Origin: Rhizopus sp. PT2906
Lineage: Eukaryota; Mucoromycota; Mucoromycetes; Mucorales; Rhizopodaceae
Assembly (NCBI GenBank): GCA_025529335.1
Contig: JAMYHX010000419.1
Coordinates: 1-38,394, forward strand
Length of the DNA: 38,394 bases
Direction: 5' to 3'
The stretch's first letter is position 1; each line of letters opens with the position of its first letter. The notes beneath the pieces were generated by a model. The model ran no database searches. It saw only the letters and a program-made list of their open reading frames with translations, and was not told where the DNA came from. Shown piece after piece: positions 10,744 to 21,856 of this stretch. The position numbers were made by a program, and so were the translations under genes.

Positions 10744-11822
10744 ATGAGAAGAAGGCCGATTGGATTAGCTAATGCACGCCATAGGGAGAGACTTGACGTA
10801 AAATAACAGTAATAATAGTAAAAAGTAGTAGATTGACATTCTTATAAAAAAAAGAGAGATTACCAACAAATAGGAGACACGATCGCTGCAAAAGAATTAC
10901 AACAGGTTATATGAACATATCTTATTTGGAAGCCTATTTCTCTAACTAATATTAATATAGCTTCAAAATCAAATGGAAACCTTTAAAAAGAACTTGCAAG
11001 AATTTGCACAAAAGCATCGCAAAGATATCCGAAAAGATCCAACCTTTCGAGCTCACTTTCAAAAGATGTGTGCTAATATTGGTGTTGACCCACTTGCCTG
11101 TATTGTAAATAACATTCATAAACAGTGTCCCCCCCCTTTCTCTCTCTTTTTTTTTTGTCACAAAAAAAAAAGAGAAAGAGAAAAGAAAGATGGAGAAGGG
11201 AGGACAGGAAGAAGAATTTGAACTAACGTTCATCCTTGAATAAGCCAATAAGGGCTTTTGGGCTGATTTATTAGGTGTCGGTGACTTTTACTATGAGTTG
11301 GGTATTCAAGTGATCGAAGCATGTATTACCAGCAGACCAAATGATGGTGGGTTAACTGAACTTGGTGAAATCATGAAAAGGATTAAAGCGATGCGAGGTG
11401 CGCCGTCATATGACAGCAAGAAAGGCAACGCACAACAGCAAATAACTGAAGATGACATGATTCGAGCCATAAAGACATTAAAGCCATTAAACGGAGGATA
11501 TGAGGTGCTACAGATTGGGGATAAAAAGCTTGTAAGGTCTGTACCCAAAGAATTGGATAAAGATCAGTCAACGTTATTGCTTCTTGCTCAAAAGACAGGT
11601 TATATTACTTATGAAATGATTCAAGTCGAACTGGGATGGGGCCAAGAAAGAATGAACACTGCTGTGGTATGTATTATATTGAATATGCAACATATTAAAA
11701 TAACATGTTTATTATATAAATAGAATCGTTTACTACAAGATGAACTAGCCTGGATAGATAGCTATGAAGGCGTAGATACATATTGGATACCAAGTTATTT
11801 CATGTCTCGTAGCGTCGAATAA
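10744..11822 (+). CDS. VPS22: ESCRT-II subunit Vps22/Snf8 (EAP30)
   Basis: Core subunit of ESCRT-II, which acts on endosomes in multivesicular-body sorting. Exons are 10744-10797, 10855-10905, 10961-11099, 11245-11666 and 11724-11822, about 254 aa (human is 258). Exon 1 encodes MRRRPIGLANARHRERLD, like the family start. Exon 2 encodes RDYQQIGDTIAAKELQQ; its acceptor at 10854 is the only AG that keeps phase and family similarity. The body has METFKKNLQEFAQKHRKDI, GFWADLLGVGDFYYELGIQ, two winged-helix parts and the ending DTYWIPSYF. Intron 3 is 145 nt, about three times the local norm, and carries a long A/T hairpin. The second exon is the least certain part. It converges with the downstream transporter. 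Confidence 0.92.
11137..11181 (+). repeat. Near-perfect hairpin inside VPS22 intron 3
   Basis: A pyrimidine arm (TTTCTCTCTC then T10) faces a purine arm (A10 then GAGAAAGAGA) across a 5-nt GTCAC loop. About 20 pairs form, with one mismatch (42/76) and one G-U. A C7 run precedes it. Confidence 0.7.
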
Positions 11823-11829
11823 TGCAATA

Positions 11830-11833
<4 letters not shown>

Positions 11834-11864
<31 letters not shown>
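11834..11864. repeat. (AT)n microsatellite
   Basis: About 15 AT units in the VPS22 3' flank, between the two convergent genes. Confidence 0.9.
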
Positions 11865-11868
<4 letters not shown>

Positions 11869-11930
11869 GTATGTACAGATAAAGGATATATATAAAAAGG
11901 AAAGAGATGACTAAATGTGGTATATGTATG

Positions 11931-13289
11931 CTATGTAGCCAAGTGCTTCACTATAAAGAGTGCAGCAAAGACAACGACTATACATACTGGTATACAGGCT
12001 ACACCATAACTCCAAAATAATACATGTAGCATTTCATCTTGAAAGACTCTATTTGCTTGAGTGATTTGAGCCAGATTAATCGATGTAGGTGTACATCCTG
12101 CAATGATGATAGCAACAAGAAATACAGGATCACTTGCCAATTCTAGATGAGGCTGACCAAGACGTCCAAAGATAAAGACAGAAAGGATCGCACAAAGAGG
12201 CGTTAGAAACATCCGGATGAAGATGGTAGCTGTTACTGTCTTGTGAATTTCATGACTCGCTGCTGCTTGTGTTTCACGAATCATCTTTAACTGAGCACCT
12301 AAACAAATGAGAACGATAGGAACAGATGTTTTCCCACAGGATTGAATGGCATAGGTGAAGGATCCATAGAGGAATGAGTCTTTGCTGTATAACAAATGCT
12401 TGAGTGGACGACAAATGCCCACCAAGAAAGCAAAGATGGCGGCAAGGAGCGGAGGTGACATTGACTGTTGAATGGTTCTCATCAATTTTTTTATTAGTCG
12501 ATGTGTACCCTTTTCAGATGTCTCTGTGGTTGATATGCTTCCATATGAGTTTTGGTTGCTTTGGATAAAGGTATTTGAGGTATGTACATCAATGGTCTCC
12601 TCTTCATCTTTAGACGTTCTTCGCAATAAACTGAATCCATATGACCATCTGAGAAGGTTAGAAAATAGTCCAAAGAACAGGATGTACGAAATCCCTCTGT
12701 TTAAGATTAGTATGTATACAAAACTGTGCATTTGTGGGGTTATTTACCTTGCTGAAACTGTAGCTTGTGTATCATCTGTATAGAAATATAAAGATTTGCC
12801 TGATTCAGACACAGCAAGTCCTGACATGATAGCCACAGGCAATGAGTTTGTATTACTAAACAAGACACAGGCAAGGACAAATCGTCTATGTTGTGTTTCG
12901 ACCTTGAATAAGGGCATGAATAATTGACACAGGATCCAAGAGATGAATAAGAAGGTGATATAGAACGCAGGTATCGGCCACAAGTCGAATAACTTTTCCA
13001 AAGACACGACTGAAGCAATATTTGTGAATAATAAACAAGGAGTAAAGAAGATCATGTTTAATCTTGATAGCCACTATGATCATTATATTAAAAACATAAA
13101 TAAAAAGAATATCTTGGAATTACCCTCTGTTGATCATTGTCAATATAATCATAATAAGCTAATATTGCTCCAATAAAGACAATTGTCATGACTTGCATTA
13201 TTGCCTAATGAACGTATTGTCAGGGACGACATTCTCTTTCCAACATCATAAAACTATACCTGAACGGCAGATAATATCAGATCAATCAT
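11931..13289 (-). CDS. PIN-like / auxin-efflux-carrier family membrane transporter
   Basis: Multi-span membrane protein of the AEC family, comparable to S. cerevisiae Ecm3-type proteins; the substrate is unknown. Exons on the minus strand are 13289-13260, 13204-13124, 13073-12748 and 12696-11931, about 400 aa. The N-terminal half has hydrophobic spans with the family pattern MIFFTPCLLFTNIASVVS and FVLACVLFSNTNSLPVAIMS. A hydrophilic loop (RRTSKDEEETIDVHTSNT) follows. The C-terminal half has SPPLLAAIFAFLVGICRPL, SCGKTSVPIVLICLGAQL and DPVFLVAIIIAGCTPTSINL, the repeat-like second bundle. The start exon is only 10 codons (MIDLILSAVQ), chosen because it splices in phase to AIMQVMTIVFIGAILA, the first membrane span. 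Endoplasmic-reticulum or plasma-membrane location is inference. Confidence 0.87.
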
Positions 13290-13673
13290 TGTATATAAAA
13301 GAAAAGAGTCATATTACGAATGTCAAAGAAAACAGAATCAAGAATAAATAGGTAAGCATATTATGTTTTCTGACCATGAAATGATGCAATCGCAGCTGAT
13401 TCAATCATGTCCTGTTGATAAATGCACAGAAATTACAAATATAACTTTAGTGCGTAAAGATAATGCATGTATTATAATCAATGTATTTATAATGTCTAAC
13501 CTTGCACTATTTGCCTCTCATAAGAGGAACATTCAATTCTTCTTTCATTATAATAATATATCATAGTCTTTTACTTGCTGTAGATTCTGCATTATTTCAT
13601 GATTTATTCATTTTGATTTAATCCAAGCCCTTTGGACAACAGTTTAACCCTATTTTTCTTTACTCAAGTAACA
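13290..13673. other. Upstream flank of the transporter gene
   Basis: 384 nt, AT-rich. It holds the transporter promoter on the minus strand and possibly that of the small candidate gene on the plus strand. An open frame at 13363-13566 (+) has no motif and poor codon quality. I see nothing else. Confidence 0.4.
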
Positions 13674-13935
13674 ATGTATTCAAGATACAAAGATAAACTA
13701 CGGAGGCACCAGTGTTTATTAACATTTGAATTACGCCAGTATGTTATTGGCTGGTTCAAAAAGGTACATCTCATTTCATTACGAAAGTGATACTGTAATT
13801 ATTCAAGATCAGCATAAATCATCTTACAAGACGGCTGCAAGAATCAGCTTCGGTAAATACGAGACTATCAACCTCTCTCCTCCCTTTCTGCTTATCTCTA
13901 ATATTCCGAAACTAATTTCCTTATCATTGGCTTGA
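13674..13935 (+). CDS. Candidate small two-exon gene, unrecognised
   Basis: Not recognised. An ATG in AACAATGT context opens MYSRYKDKLRRHQCLLTFEL and continues to WFKK. A 49-nt intron with GTACAT donor and ATCAG acceptor (13764-13812) would then join it in phase to HKSSYKTAARISFGKYETIN and a stop at 13935, about 70 aa. Read unspliced, the frame stops at 13790, and the exon 2 frame itself is open upstream of the acceptor. A further open stretch lies just downstream (about 13940-14010). It could be a small real gene or part of a decayed element, since a transposase-like scrap lies 190 nt away. Confidence 0.28.
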
Positions 13936-14120
13936 TTGTGGTAGCATTATTATGCAACATGTCAATCAAGAAATCACAATATTTAGAGCCATATATTTCC
14001 CTGATATGATGACCGTTTATATAAAAACTATTATTCGAGGCGGTTTACTAGGAGTAACTCAATGCTGTCAACCACAGCTATCATAACAAGAACATATTGT
14101 TAAGCGACGATATAAAATAT

Positions 14121-14318
14121 TCAAACTCTTGGCTCGAATGAAAAGTTAGAGAGTATCAATGCGTAGGAGGCAATAGCTTGTTTTTCTTTGGGGGGAAAGT
14201 TTCGCGACTTGGGCTTTGCAGCCCTATGGATAGCAAGGAATTGAGGAGAGTAGGGAGATAAAACAATGCTTTTAAGGCGCACACCTAATAAGTAAATTAT
14301 TGTGAAGGATCGAGTCAT
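14121..14318 (-). pseudogene. Decayed DDE transposase fragment (Tc1/mariner-like)
   Basis: The minus-strand frame reads VRLKSIVLSPYSPQFLAIHR and then AAKPKSRNFPPKE. PYSP followed by a short hydrophobic stretch is the hallmark just before the third catalytic acidic residue in Tc1/mariner/IS630-type DDE transposases, where the usual text is PPYSPxLNPIE. Here the NPIE part is lost (FLAIHR). The frame is only 65 codons, without the other two catalytic positions and without visible terminal inverted repeats. This fits an old, inactive relic. Similarity was judged by eye. Confidence 0.45.
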
Positions 14319-14669
14319 TCGCTCGAGAGTCGTTATTTGAGTCTGCTGAGCTCAACGATCACTGTTTACAGCTAGTTTGCAACAAGTATTTGATAGAAAA
14401 GTGTGGACGTTCGTTGCAGCCAAGTCAAAGAGAATTAGATGTGATCGAATATATAATTAATATGCTTCTATTCTCTTAGATTTAAATGCAAAAGTAAAAG
14501 ACATCCATCTCTTTTATCTATGAATGCATATTTTTACTACACCCATGTTCTCACGTGCCTGAGTAAAACTAAAGGTACACTGATGTGAATGGTAGGACGA
14601 TGTTATTCAAATGCATTTTATAAAGTATTAAAAAGAACGCCCATTTTTTATTGTATTTTCCTCCTTCAT

Positions 14670-15383
<714 letters not shown>

Positions 15384-15720
15384 TGTTGTATGATGTATAT
15401 GTGTATTTTTCAAAAAAAAGGGAAAAAAAAAGAAAAAATAAGAAAGGAATTTTTTGAGTACGCCCACACACACGCACACAATCTCTCGCCCTCTCTCTCT
15501 CAGTCGCTCTTACTCACTCACGCAACACACACAGGCTGTTTCCAAAAATAAAATGGTTTGCAGCCATAAAATGAATGTCAGCTTTTCTTCCGCAAATCTA
15601 TGTTGTAGTGAACCCTTTCTATTCTCCTTTTCTTTATCTTTAGACAAGTGGGGCTTAATTAGATCTAGATATTACACACTATTTTCTATTACATAGAAAA
15701 AATACCGACTAAAAGTTGGA
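15384..15720 (-). promoter_or_regulatory. ARF1 5' flank with CA/CT-rich tracts
   Basis: 337 nt upstream of the ARF1 start. On the minus strand it is dominated by GT- and GA-rich repeats (plus strand CACACACGCACAC and CTCTCTCTCTC between about 15465 and 15535). These purine-rich tracts are probably in the 5' leader or core promoter. There is no separate gene. Confidence 0.45.
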
Positions 15721-15729
15721 AATTGAAAA

Positions 15730-15951
15730 ATGCCAGCAACACAGATGGCCTATCAAATTCAGGTACCCTTTTCTGTTCTCACCAAGGGCTGCCTGCAGCT
15801 ATAGTCTCAGGGATGGTCTGATGGTAAATATGTCGTTGATTTTGATGATATGAGCTGTAAAATGCAATACTTTATCATAAGAGCTAAATTCGAACGATTG
15901 CTGCGCCTAGATGGCTTATTTCGACTGATACATATTTCTTTAAACAGCTAA
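15730..15951 (+). other. Coding-like segment, possible two-exon fragment
   Basis: ATG at 15730 begins MPATQMAYQIQ. A possible 42-nt intron (15763-15804, donor GTACCC, acceptor CTATAG) joins in phase to SQGWSDGKYVVDFDDMSCK, which stays open for 48 codons to a stop at 15951. The residue mix looks like protein, but I recognise no family. The intron is short and its donor weak. It could be a relic. Confidence 0.25.
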
Positions 15952-17121
15952 GCTTTATTTCCCATTTAAGAAATTTCAAGAACAATAGTTGAAAATACAA
16001 CAAGAAGTAAACGATTGGATAAAGCTCATGGATGTAGGACACATAACTCTCTTTATTATAAAAAAAAAAAAGTCCAAGTGTGCAAATTGCACAATCGTAT
16101 TCTGATTATAGTAAACTTTTTCATAGATAAAAGCCAGCAGTAAAATTAGACATTGTATGTTTTATAATCAACTGATTTTTCATATTTTGCCTGTACTATG
16201 GGTATCCCTCAGCGTTAACTAAGGAGGAAGGCGATTTGAGCACTCTGGATCATTTTCCTGTCAAGAGTTACGTGTTTTGATCGTGTAAATCTTTTAGGTC
16301 GAGCACCTGCTTCTCTCAATGATTCCAAAACATGTCAAAAGATAAGAACCGCGGCAAGATTTCGGTTCCAGAGTTTTCAGATGCTACTGCAAGAAACTGT
16401 CTTTAAACAATTTTAAATATTATATCTATATATATTTAGCTTCTTTTCTCTTTGAGTCTTGGAGATGATATACCTTAAAAGACCATTGTGTTTGACAGTG
16501 GGCATCCTGCTTCTATTGTAATTTGGGATTAGTTACGCCTTTGAATCTTTCCAAATTAGAGTCACGCTCTGGACAAAGGCTGGAAGTGTGTTAAACCTGT
16601 TCAAACAGCAACGCTTCAAAGCCTTCCTTCCGCGCAATATGCAACAGAACCATTTCTCTCTCTCTGTAAAGACAGTTCAGTTGTTGGTTGTTGAACGAAG
16701 AAATAATAAAGAGACAGAAATGTTGTCAAAAGATGTATTTATGCAGATAAATATACTCAGAAAAAGAACAAAAGTCATCTAGCAACACTATGTTAAGCTT
16801 GTAACTGTCTGGATAAACATCTAAACAGTTTTTGAATTTAGTATAAAGTCAAGAACATTCAAGGGATTTGCAAGGAGTAGTTGGTATACTTTCTGATATG
16901 AAATGCTTACTTTTATCTTGTAACTGACAACAAGTACAGTTGTTGTCTTTTCATAAGAGTCAGCTTGTCGATTTTAGTCTTTGTAAAAACTTTGCTCAGA
17001 AGCATTCAAAGACGACCTTCAAAGTGAAGGACGACATTATAAATAATAACTGTTGATGCTGAAAGACTGGATTTACCAGGTATACTTCCATCTCTGACTT
17101 GGCAACAAGGGACTATAAACC

Positions 17122-17141
17122 TTTTTTTTTTAAAAAAAAAA
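17122..17141. repeat. T10A10 palindrome
   Basis: Ten T followed directly by ten A, flanked by CC and CCCC; perfectly self-complementary. Confidence 0.9.
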
Positions 17142-17896
17142 CCCCTTCTTTTGTTACCGTCCAACTTTAGATTAAAAACCTGTATCTTAAAACAAGATTC
17201 TGGTTCGTGTTACTTGTAGAACTGTAAGGATTAGACCGTGCAATAAAAAGGGACCATATGCAAAAAGGAGATTAGAAAATCAAACAAAACCAGCAATGAT
17301 TTCGTATACCTTATTTTACCATCCATTAAATGCTTAGCACCAGTATACATCTTCACAGGTAATTCTGAGGTAGTGTCACCTTATCCTATCTCTTGATACA
17401 TTGATATGCCGTTTGGTTTGAATCACAAATGATATGCATTCTTCTTCCAGTCTGATGCATTACCTCAGCCGATTCAAGAAAGAAGGGGATAATCTAGAAA
17501 TCATTTAGGTTGCATGATATCGTCTACAATGTCTTTTTCCCTTTGATTCTCTTTTCGACATGCTAATCGATGGTCCATACACCACAATAGATCTATAGAA
17601 GGTGCACACGTGGAATTAAAAATAATAAAAAAAAGTGTAAACATTCCCATATAAAGCATATCAAACTCTTTGCATTTCTTTGTTTCAAAGAAGAGAAAGA
17701 CTGTAGACAACGCATATTCTCTTTTATTGTGAAACAATGAAATGTTGTTATACACTCTTTTCGAAAAGTAAATTCGCCTGTGATCGAAAATAAATACACC
17801 CGAGAACAAAATTCATGTTGCATGAAATGTAAATTCGTCGTCGCCAAGAATATTTTCGTAATATTAACAGGTTGGCTGTCTTGGGGTTGAAATTAA

Positions 17897-17918
17897 CTCT
17901 CTCTCTCTCTCTCTCTCT
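17897..17918. repeat. (CT)11 microsatellite
   Basis: Eleven CT units in non-coding sequence. Confidence 0.95.
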
Positions 17919-18500
17919 TTTGACTTGATGTCGTTTTATTCAAGCATATTTTTCTTTGTCGTCTTTTTACGCAAATAATTTTTTTATTTTATGACAACAT
18001 TTTATAAAATTAATGCCAATAATTAATAAAAATACAGTAAAGTAAGTTTAGTACATCTGATTATCGACAAATTGAAAAGTAATTGATTATGACAACTTTC
18101 TTCAATGACAAGGTTTGACAAACTGTTGAAGTGACCATGACCATTGGCCGAGGTTGAGCGAGCAGAATATTAATTGTGCCACTTTACACACATAAAAGTT
18201 AAACCACGTTTAAGTTTAGGAAGAATGATCTTTCTATGGGTCACTGTCCTTTTTGATAGTTGTTTATATTTAAAAGGATTGAATCACCATAAGATTATCC
18301 TTATTGTTACTTGCAGACATGGCATAAAACCAAAAAAAAGGGGTAACATGATGATTTAGATCTTATCAGTCTACATAATAGGAAAAAGGGACTTGTTAGA
18401 AATCGATCTATGAAGTTTATTAATTCCATCCATCCTCCTCTGTGATTTGTGCGGTATTTGTAATTCAATATAATTGTAAAGTGAACGCCTCGCGATTAGT

Positions 18501-18518
18501 CTCTCTCTCTCTCTCTCT
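18501..18518. repeat. (CT)9 microsatellite
   Basis: Nine CT units in non-coding sequence, upstream of a TA-rich TATA-like stretch (18520-18610). Confidence 0.95.
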
Positions 18519-18695
18519 TATCTATATATGACTTAGTTATTTTACATTAAAAAGGGTCTCTTTTGTCTATTCAGACTCTATATATAAATAACTATATATG
18601 TATATATATTTATTTATTTTGTTTTTATTCTTGTACATATTTTATCTGTATAATTTAAGCATATCCTCTCATGATCAAAGCACACATTTCAAACA

Positions 18696-18782
18696 ATGAG
18701 TTGTCTGGACCTCAGCACGGTAGGACAATACCTCAATCAGGATGGGTCGGGCATGCCCGGTTCTTTAAGCCTCATTCTATAA
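18696..18782 (+). CDS. Possible 28-codon small ORF or first exon
   Basis: ATG in AAACAATGA context opens MSCLDLSTVGQYLNQDGSGM and ends at TAA 18782. It sits about 90 nt after a run of TATATA motifs and has higher GC than its surroundings. It contains a perfect 12-bp palindrome, CGGGCATGCCCG (18748-18759). It may be a micro-protein, a first exon or chance; I recognise no family. Confidence 0.22.
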   Translation: MSCLDLSTVGQYLNQDGSGMPGSLSLIL

Positions 18783-19177
18783 AAATAGCACAATAAGGGC
18801 CATTTAAAATGTTTTCCCGCTACCAACGTGAGTGAAGACAAAAATGGCATGTTTATAAAAAAAAACAAAAGGGGAGGGGTCATGTCAGCATGACGTTTAA
18901 ATCAAAGAATACATCTTTATAATACAAGAGCTTAAACATGTCCATATATTTGTGTTACAATTACCGAGGGTGGTTGCAGTTCTAATAGCAATCAAATTAT
19001 CACCCAGGAAACGACAGAGTTTTGAAAAAAAAAAGACACGGATATAACGCTGATTTCCAAATTAAGAACTTGGTCCTTCCGCGGAATACATTAAGCTTCT
19101 AATTTTAAATAAAGATATAAAGTCTTTCTTTTCTTTCTCCTTCTCTTTCCATTTCTCATTCTTAAGTTGCATTAAAC

Positions 19178-19503
19178 ATGAAGAAAGTTCAATTCTCTGG
19201 CAATGTTGAATTTGTTAGCACATTCGCTAATGAAGATTATGGTAAACATTGAGATGATAAAAGAGCGTATTACATATACTCATTTATTTGATAGATCGAA
19301 CAGCTCAAGAAGTAGCCAAATTGACTTATCGAGATATGCTTGAACTATTAACAATGAAATCTCAATGGAAGAGGGATATGGAACGAATGCTTGCTGAACG
19401 AGAGATGAAAGAAAAGATGAACGAGGCCAACAATAATCAATCTCAACAGCAGCAACAAGAACAGCATCAACCTTTATATAACGTACCCGAAATTTGTACT
19501 TGA
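19178..19503 (+). CDS. Small conserved-looking protein with KVQF motif
   Basis: Two exons (19178-19241 and 19295-19503) join in phase to 90 aa. The start is MKKVQFSGNVEFVSTFANED, then YDRTAQEVAKLTYRDMLELL, a helical Met/Glu/Lys stretch and a Gln-rich tail (QSQQQQQEQHQP). KKVQF fits the [RK]VxF docking motif for protein phosphatase 1. The following text, an acidic patch then YDRT, resembles small fungal proteins with VxF-x-TFxxxDYDR patterns, by eye. A TATA-like AAATAAAGATATAAAG stretch and a CT-rich leader precede it, as expected for an expressed gene. A PP1 role is inference. Confidence 0.7.
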
Positions 19504-19511
19504 TCTCATTT

Positions 19512-19549
<38 letters not shown>

Positions 19550-20235
19550 CAACATACACACACATTTACGTATCCTTCCCTCTTCTTTACTCCATTTAAC
19601 GCATTTTATACCATCCATACCTTTTTCTCTTTTCCTCTAATGCATTCTCCCTTTTTCTCTATCTTTTTGTAAAATTTCCATAAATGTCACTCCCACACGC
19701 ATATTGCAAATCTGTAATTAAATTTTATTTCCAAAAATAAACTCTCTGGTCTATTCGCATTACTTTATGATAACATGTTTACTGTAAAAGTAGTAGAAAG
19801 ATGACATTCTTATGATAATAAATAATGATACTATTGTCTCTTTAAATTTTAGTTTAATTTCGCGTTTAGACCAAAGCATAATAATGTCAACTTGTCAAAT
19901 AGACCAACACACACTAAAAAGAAACCATTATGTAATAATAACAAGTGTTATCAAGATTATAACATAGTGTTTATTTGGCATGCCAAAATAACGTAACAAT
20001 AAAATGGGGGAGTCATAATACAGATTATAGTAAATTTACATAATAGGGCCCTAAGAAAAAAGAATTACTTTTTGTGTGTATATAAAAAAATGTGTGTATG
20101 TATAACTTAAACATGCAAAAAATAAAAAAGGGGGAAAGTAAATGCAGTAATAAGGTATAATTAGGAGTTGAAAATAAAGTGGAAAAAGAAATGCATTATA
20201 GAAGAGGGGTATTAGAGAATCATAAATGATCATAC
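19504..20235. other. Intergenic region between convergent genes
   Basis: 732 nt between the stop codons of the small KVQF gene and the kinase. It has (CA)n and (TA)n runs at 19513-19550 in the 3' flank, then AT-rich sequence. I see no gene. Confidence 0.6.
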
Positions 20236-21326
20236 TTATTCTTGATTTAGCCAAGCATGGTTCAATACTTGATGAATAGTTGGTCTTTGATTGGGATCTT
20301 TTTCTAGTAAAGAGGCAATCAAGTGCTTGCACTGCTTAGATACTCTGTGTTTCGGCTTAAGAATAGGACCAGAAATGGCCGATTTTGGATCAGGAAATGG
20401 AATTTCACCAAATAGCAATGTATAAAGCAAGATACCCAATGACCAAACATCTGCTGGTTCTGCGCGATAAGGTTTCCGTAACAGGATTTCAGGTGAGGCA
20501 TATGAAACTGTGCCATAAAATCGTGTAAAGAGCTTCTTGTTAGCATGACGAGGAATCAAGACGGCAGAACCAAAGTCGATTAATTTGACCTATTTAAAAT
20601 CATGATGATTAGCTATACTGTCTGGATAGTATGAGAGCAGTTATTTACCTGAAAGTTTTGGTCAATCACAATGTTTTCATCCTTGATATCTCTATGACAG
20701 ACACCGAGATGGTCAAGATAGGCAACACATTCAACAATTTGCTTGAATATCTTTCGTGCATTTGATTCTTCAAAGTATTTATGCTGTTCAATGCATTCAA
20801 ATAGATCACAGGAAGTACGACGGACAAACTGTCTTAGATTAGGCTCAATTTCGTCTTCCTCTTCTTCGATTGTTGACTGTGAATTTTCTGAGAGAGCGGG
20901 TGAATGCGTAGGTGACTCGGCTGTCCATTGTGTGCCGTGAAGTTCCATGACCAAATAGAAAAAGATGTCATCCTGATAGGAATCACAGTACTGAATGATA
21001 TTAGGATGACGCACATGCTTCAGAATATAAATCTCGAGAGGTATAGGACCCATGTCAGAATCATGAACCCAGGCACTGATAGGCACCTTTTTACGAATAA
21101 TAAACTTGACAGCGCGTTCGATACCTGTTTCACGCTCATAGGCAGATACGACAAAGCCAAATCCTCCGCTGCCTAGTTCTTGACCAAGGACATATTTTTC
21201 AGTAAATTCTGGATGAAGTGTATGATGCATTAATGATTTAGCAGAGATAGTTGTAGGCTGCTGAGATGGCATTGGCTTTTGAGGGTTACGATAAAGTGGA
21301 ATGGATTGGTTATTAGTTGTTGCCAT
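20236..21326 (-). CDS. Ser/Thr protein kinase, PAS-kinase-like catalytic domain
   Basis: Two exons (minus strand 21326-20649 and 20589-20236) give 343 aa. All key motifs are present: Gly loop GSGGFGFVV, catalytic Lys in RAVKFII, HRDIKDEN, IDFGSA, and YASPE in place of APE, followed by ADVWSLGILLYTLLFGEIPF. HRDIKDENI, LIDFGSA and the MELHG...DLFECIE text place it near the PASK/Psk group, in which yeast Psk1/2 tune glycogen and sugar flux. No PAS domain fits in the roughly 45 residues before the kinase. A polar insert of about 40 residues interrupts the hinge region, with an acidic run (STIEEEEDEIE) and an RRTS site. Substrates are unknown. An exon upstream cannot be excluded, but the 5' flank is repeat-rich. 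Confidence 0.88.
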
Positions 21327-21856
21327 TATATATAAAAAGATCAATCAATGAAATAACAAAAATAAATAACAAAAAGAATAATAATAAAAAAAAGGACAAT
21401 AAAGATTTGTGGTATTTAAATAAGAATGGATTTAAGGGGTAAACAAACACACTTCTCTCTCTCTCTCTTACGCACGCACACAGAGGCACACACACACACA
21501 AAGGGCACAAATGAACACAAATGGACAAGCACACGCTCAAGTATATATAAAAAGATAAAAAAAAATAGAGCTAAAGGTAAAAAAACTGTATAAGGAAGAG
21601 AAAAATTACTTTTCGATCGTCAGGAGCATTTATTAAATAAAGGGAAAAAAAAGTTTCGGATTTACAATGGAATGCCCCTTTTATGTTGAACGTGTCTGGA
21701 GTGTAAATGTATGTAGATGCATTAATAACGAGGAATGAGTAACAAGTTTAATTATAGACGGTTCATTGTCGGCTTACAAAAAAATAGTGGACCCTTTAGT
21801 CATTTATGTAGATTGTTGTCATTTATTATTTGTTACTATTCATTATCATATATAAA
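21327..21856. other. Kinase 5' flank and mannanase 3' flank
   Basis: 530 nt. It contains CT/CA-type repeats (about 21450-21500) probably in the kinase leader, then AT-rich sequence up to the mannanase stop. I see no gene. Confidence 0.55.

Larger units (their letters stand above)
15952..19177. other. Gene-poor AT-rich region with coding-like scraps
   Basis: No complete gene is recognisable over about 3.2 kb. There are open stretches with protein-like residue use. At about 16170-16280 (+) the text is GYPSALTKEEGDLSTLDHF; the frame breaks and then stays open one frame over (VNLLGRAPASLNDSKTCQK) to about 16415. At 16521-16782 (+) about 87 codons are open, including RVTLWTKAGSVLNLFKQQRF. Others lie at 16930-17055. 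Frame changes suggest decay or missed introns. It also holds the repeats listed separately and a 28-codon ORF at 18696. Confidence 0.4.

Noticed and set aside
10871..10876. Acceptor at ACAAATAG|GAG for VPS22 exon 2
   Set aside because: It breaks the reading frame; the acceptor at 10854 keeps phase and restores the family text RDYQQIGDTIAAKELQQ.
17122..17141. T10A10 palindrome as a transcription terminator
   Set aside because: No gene leads into it and fungal Pol II does not use such terminators; it is kept only as a repeat.
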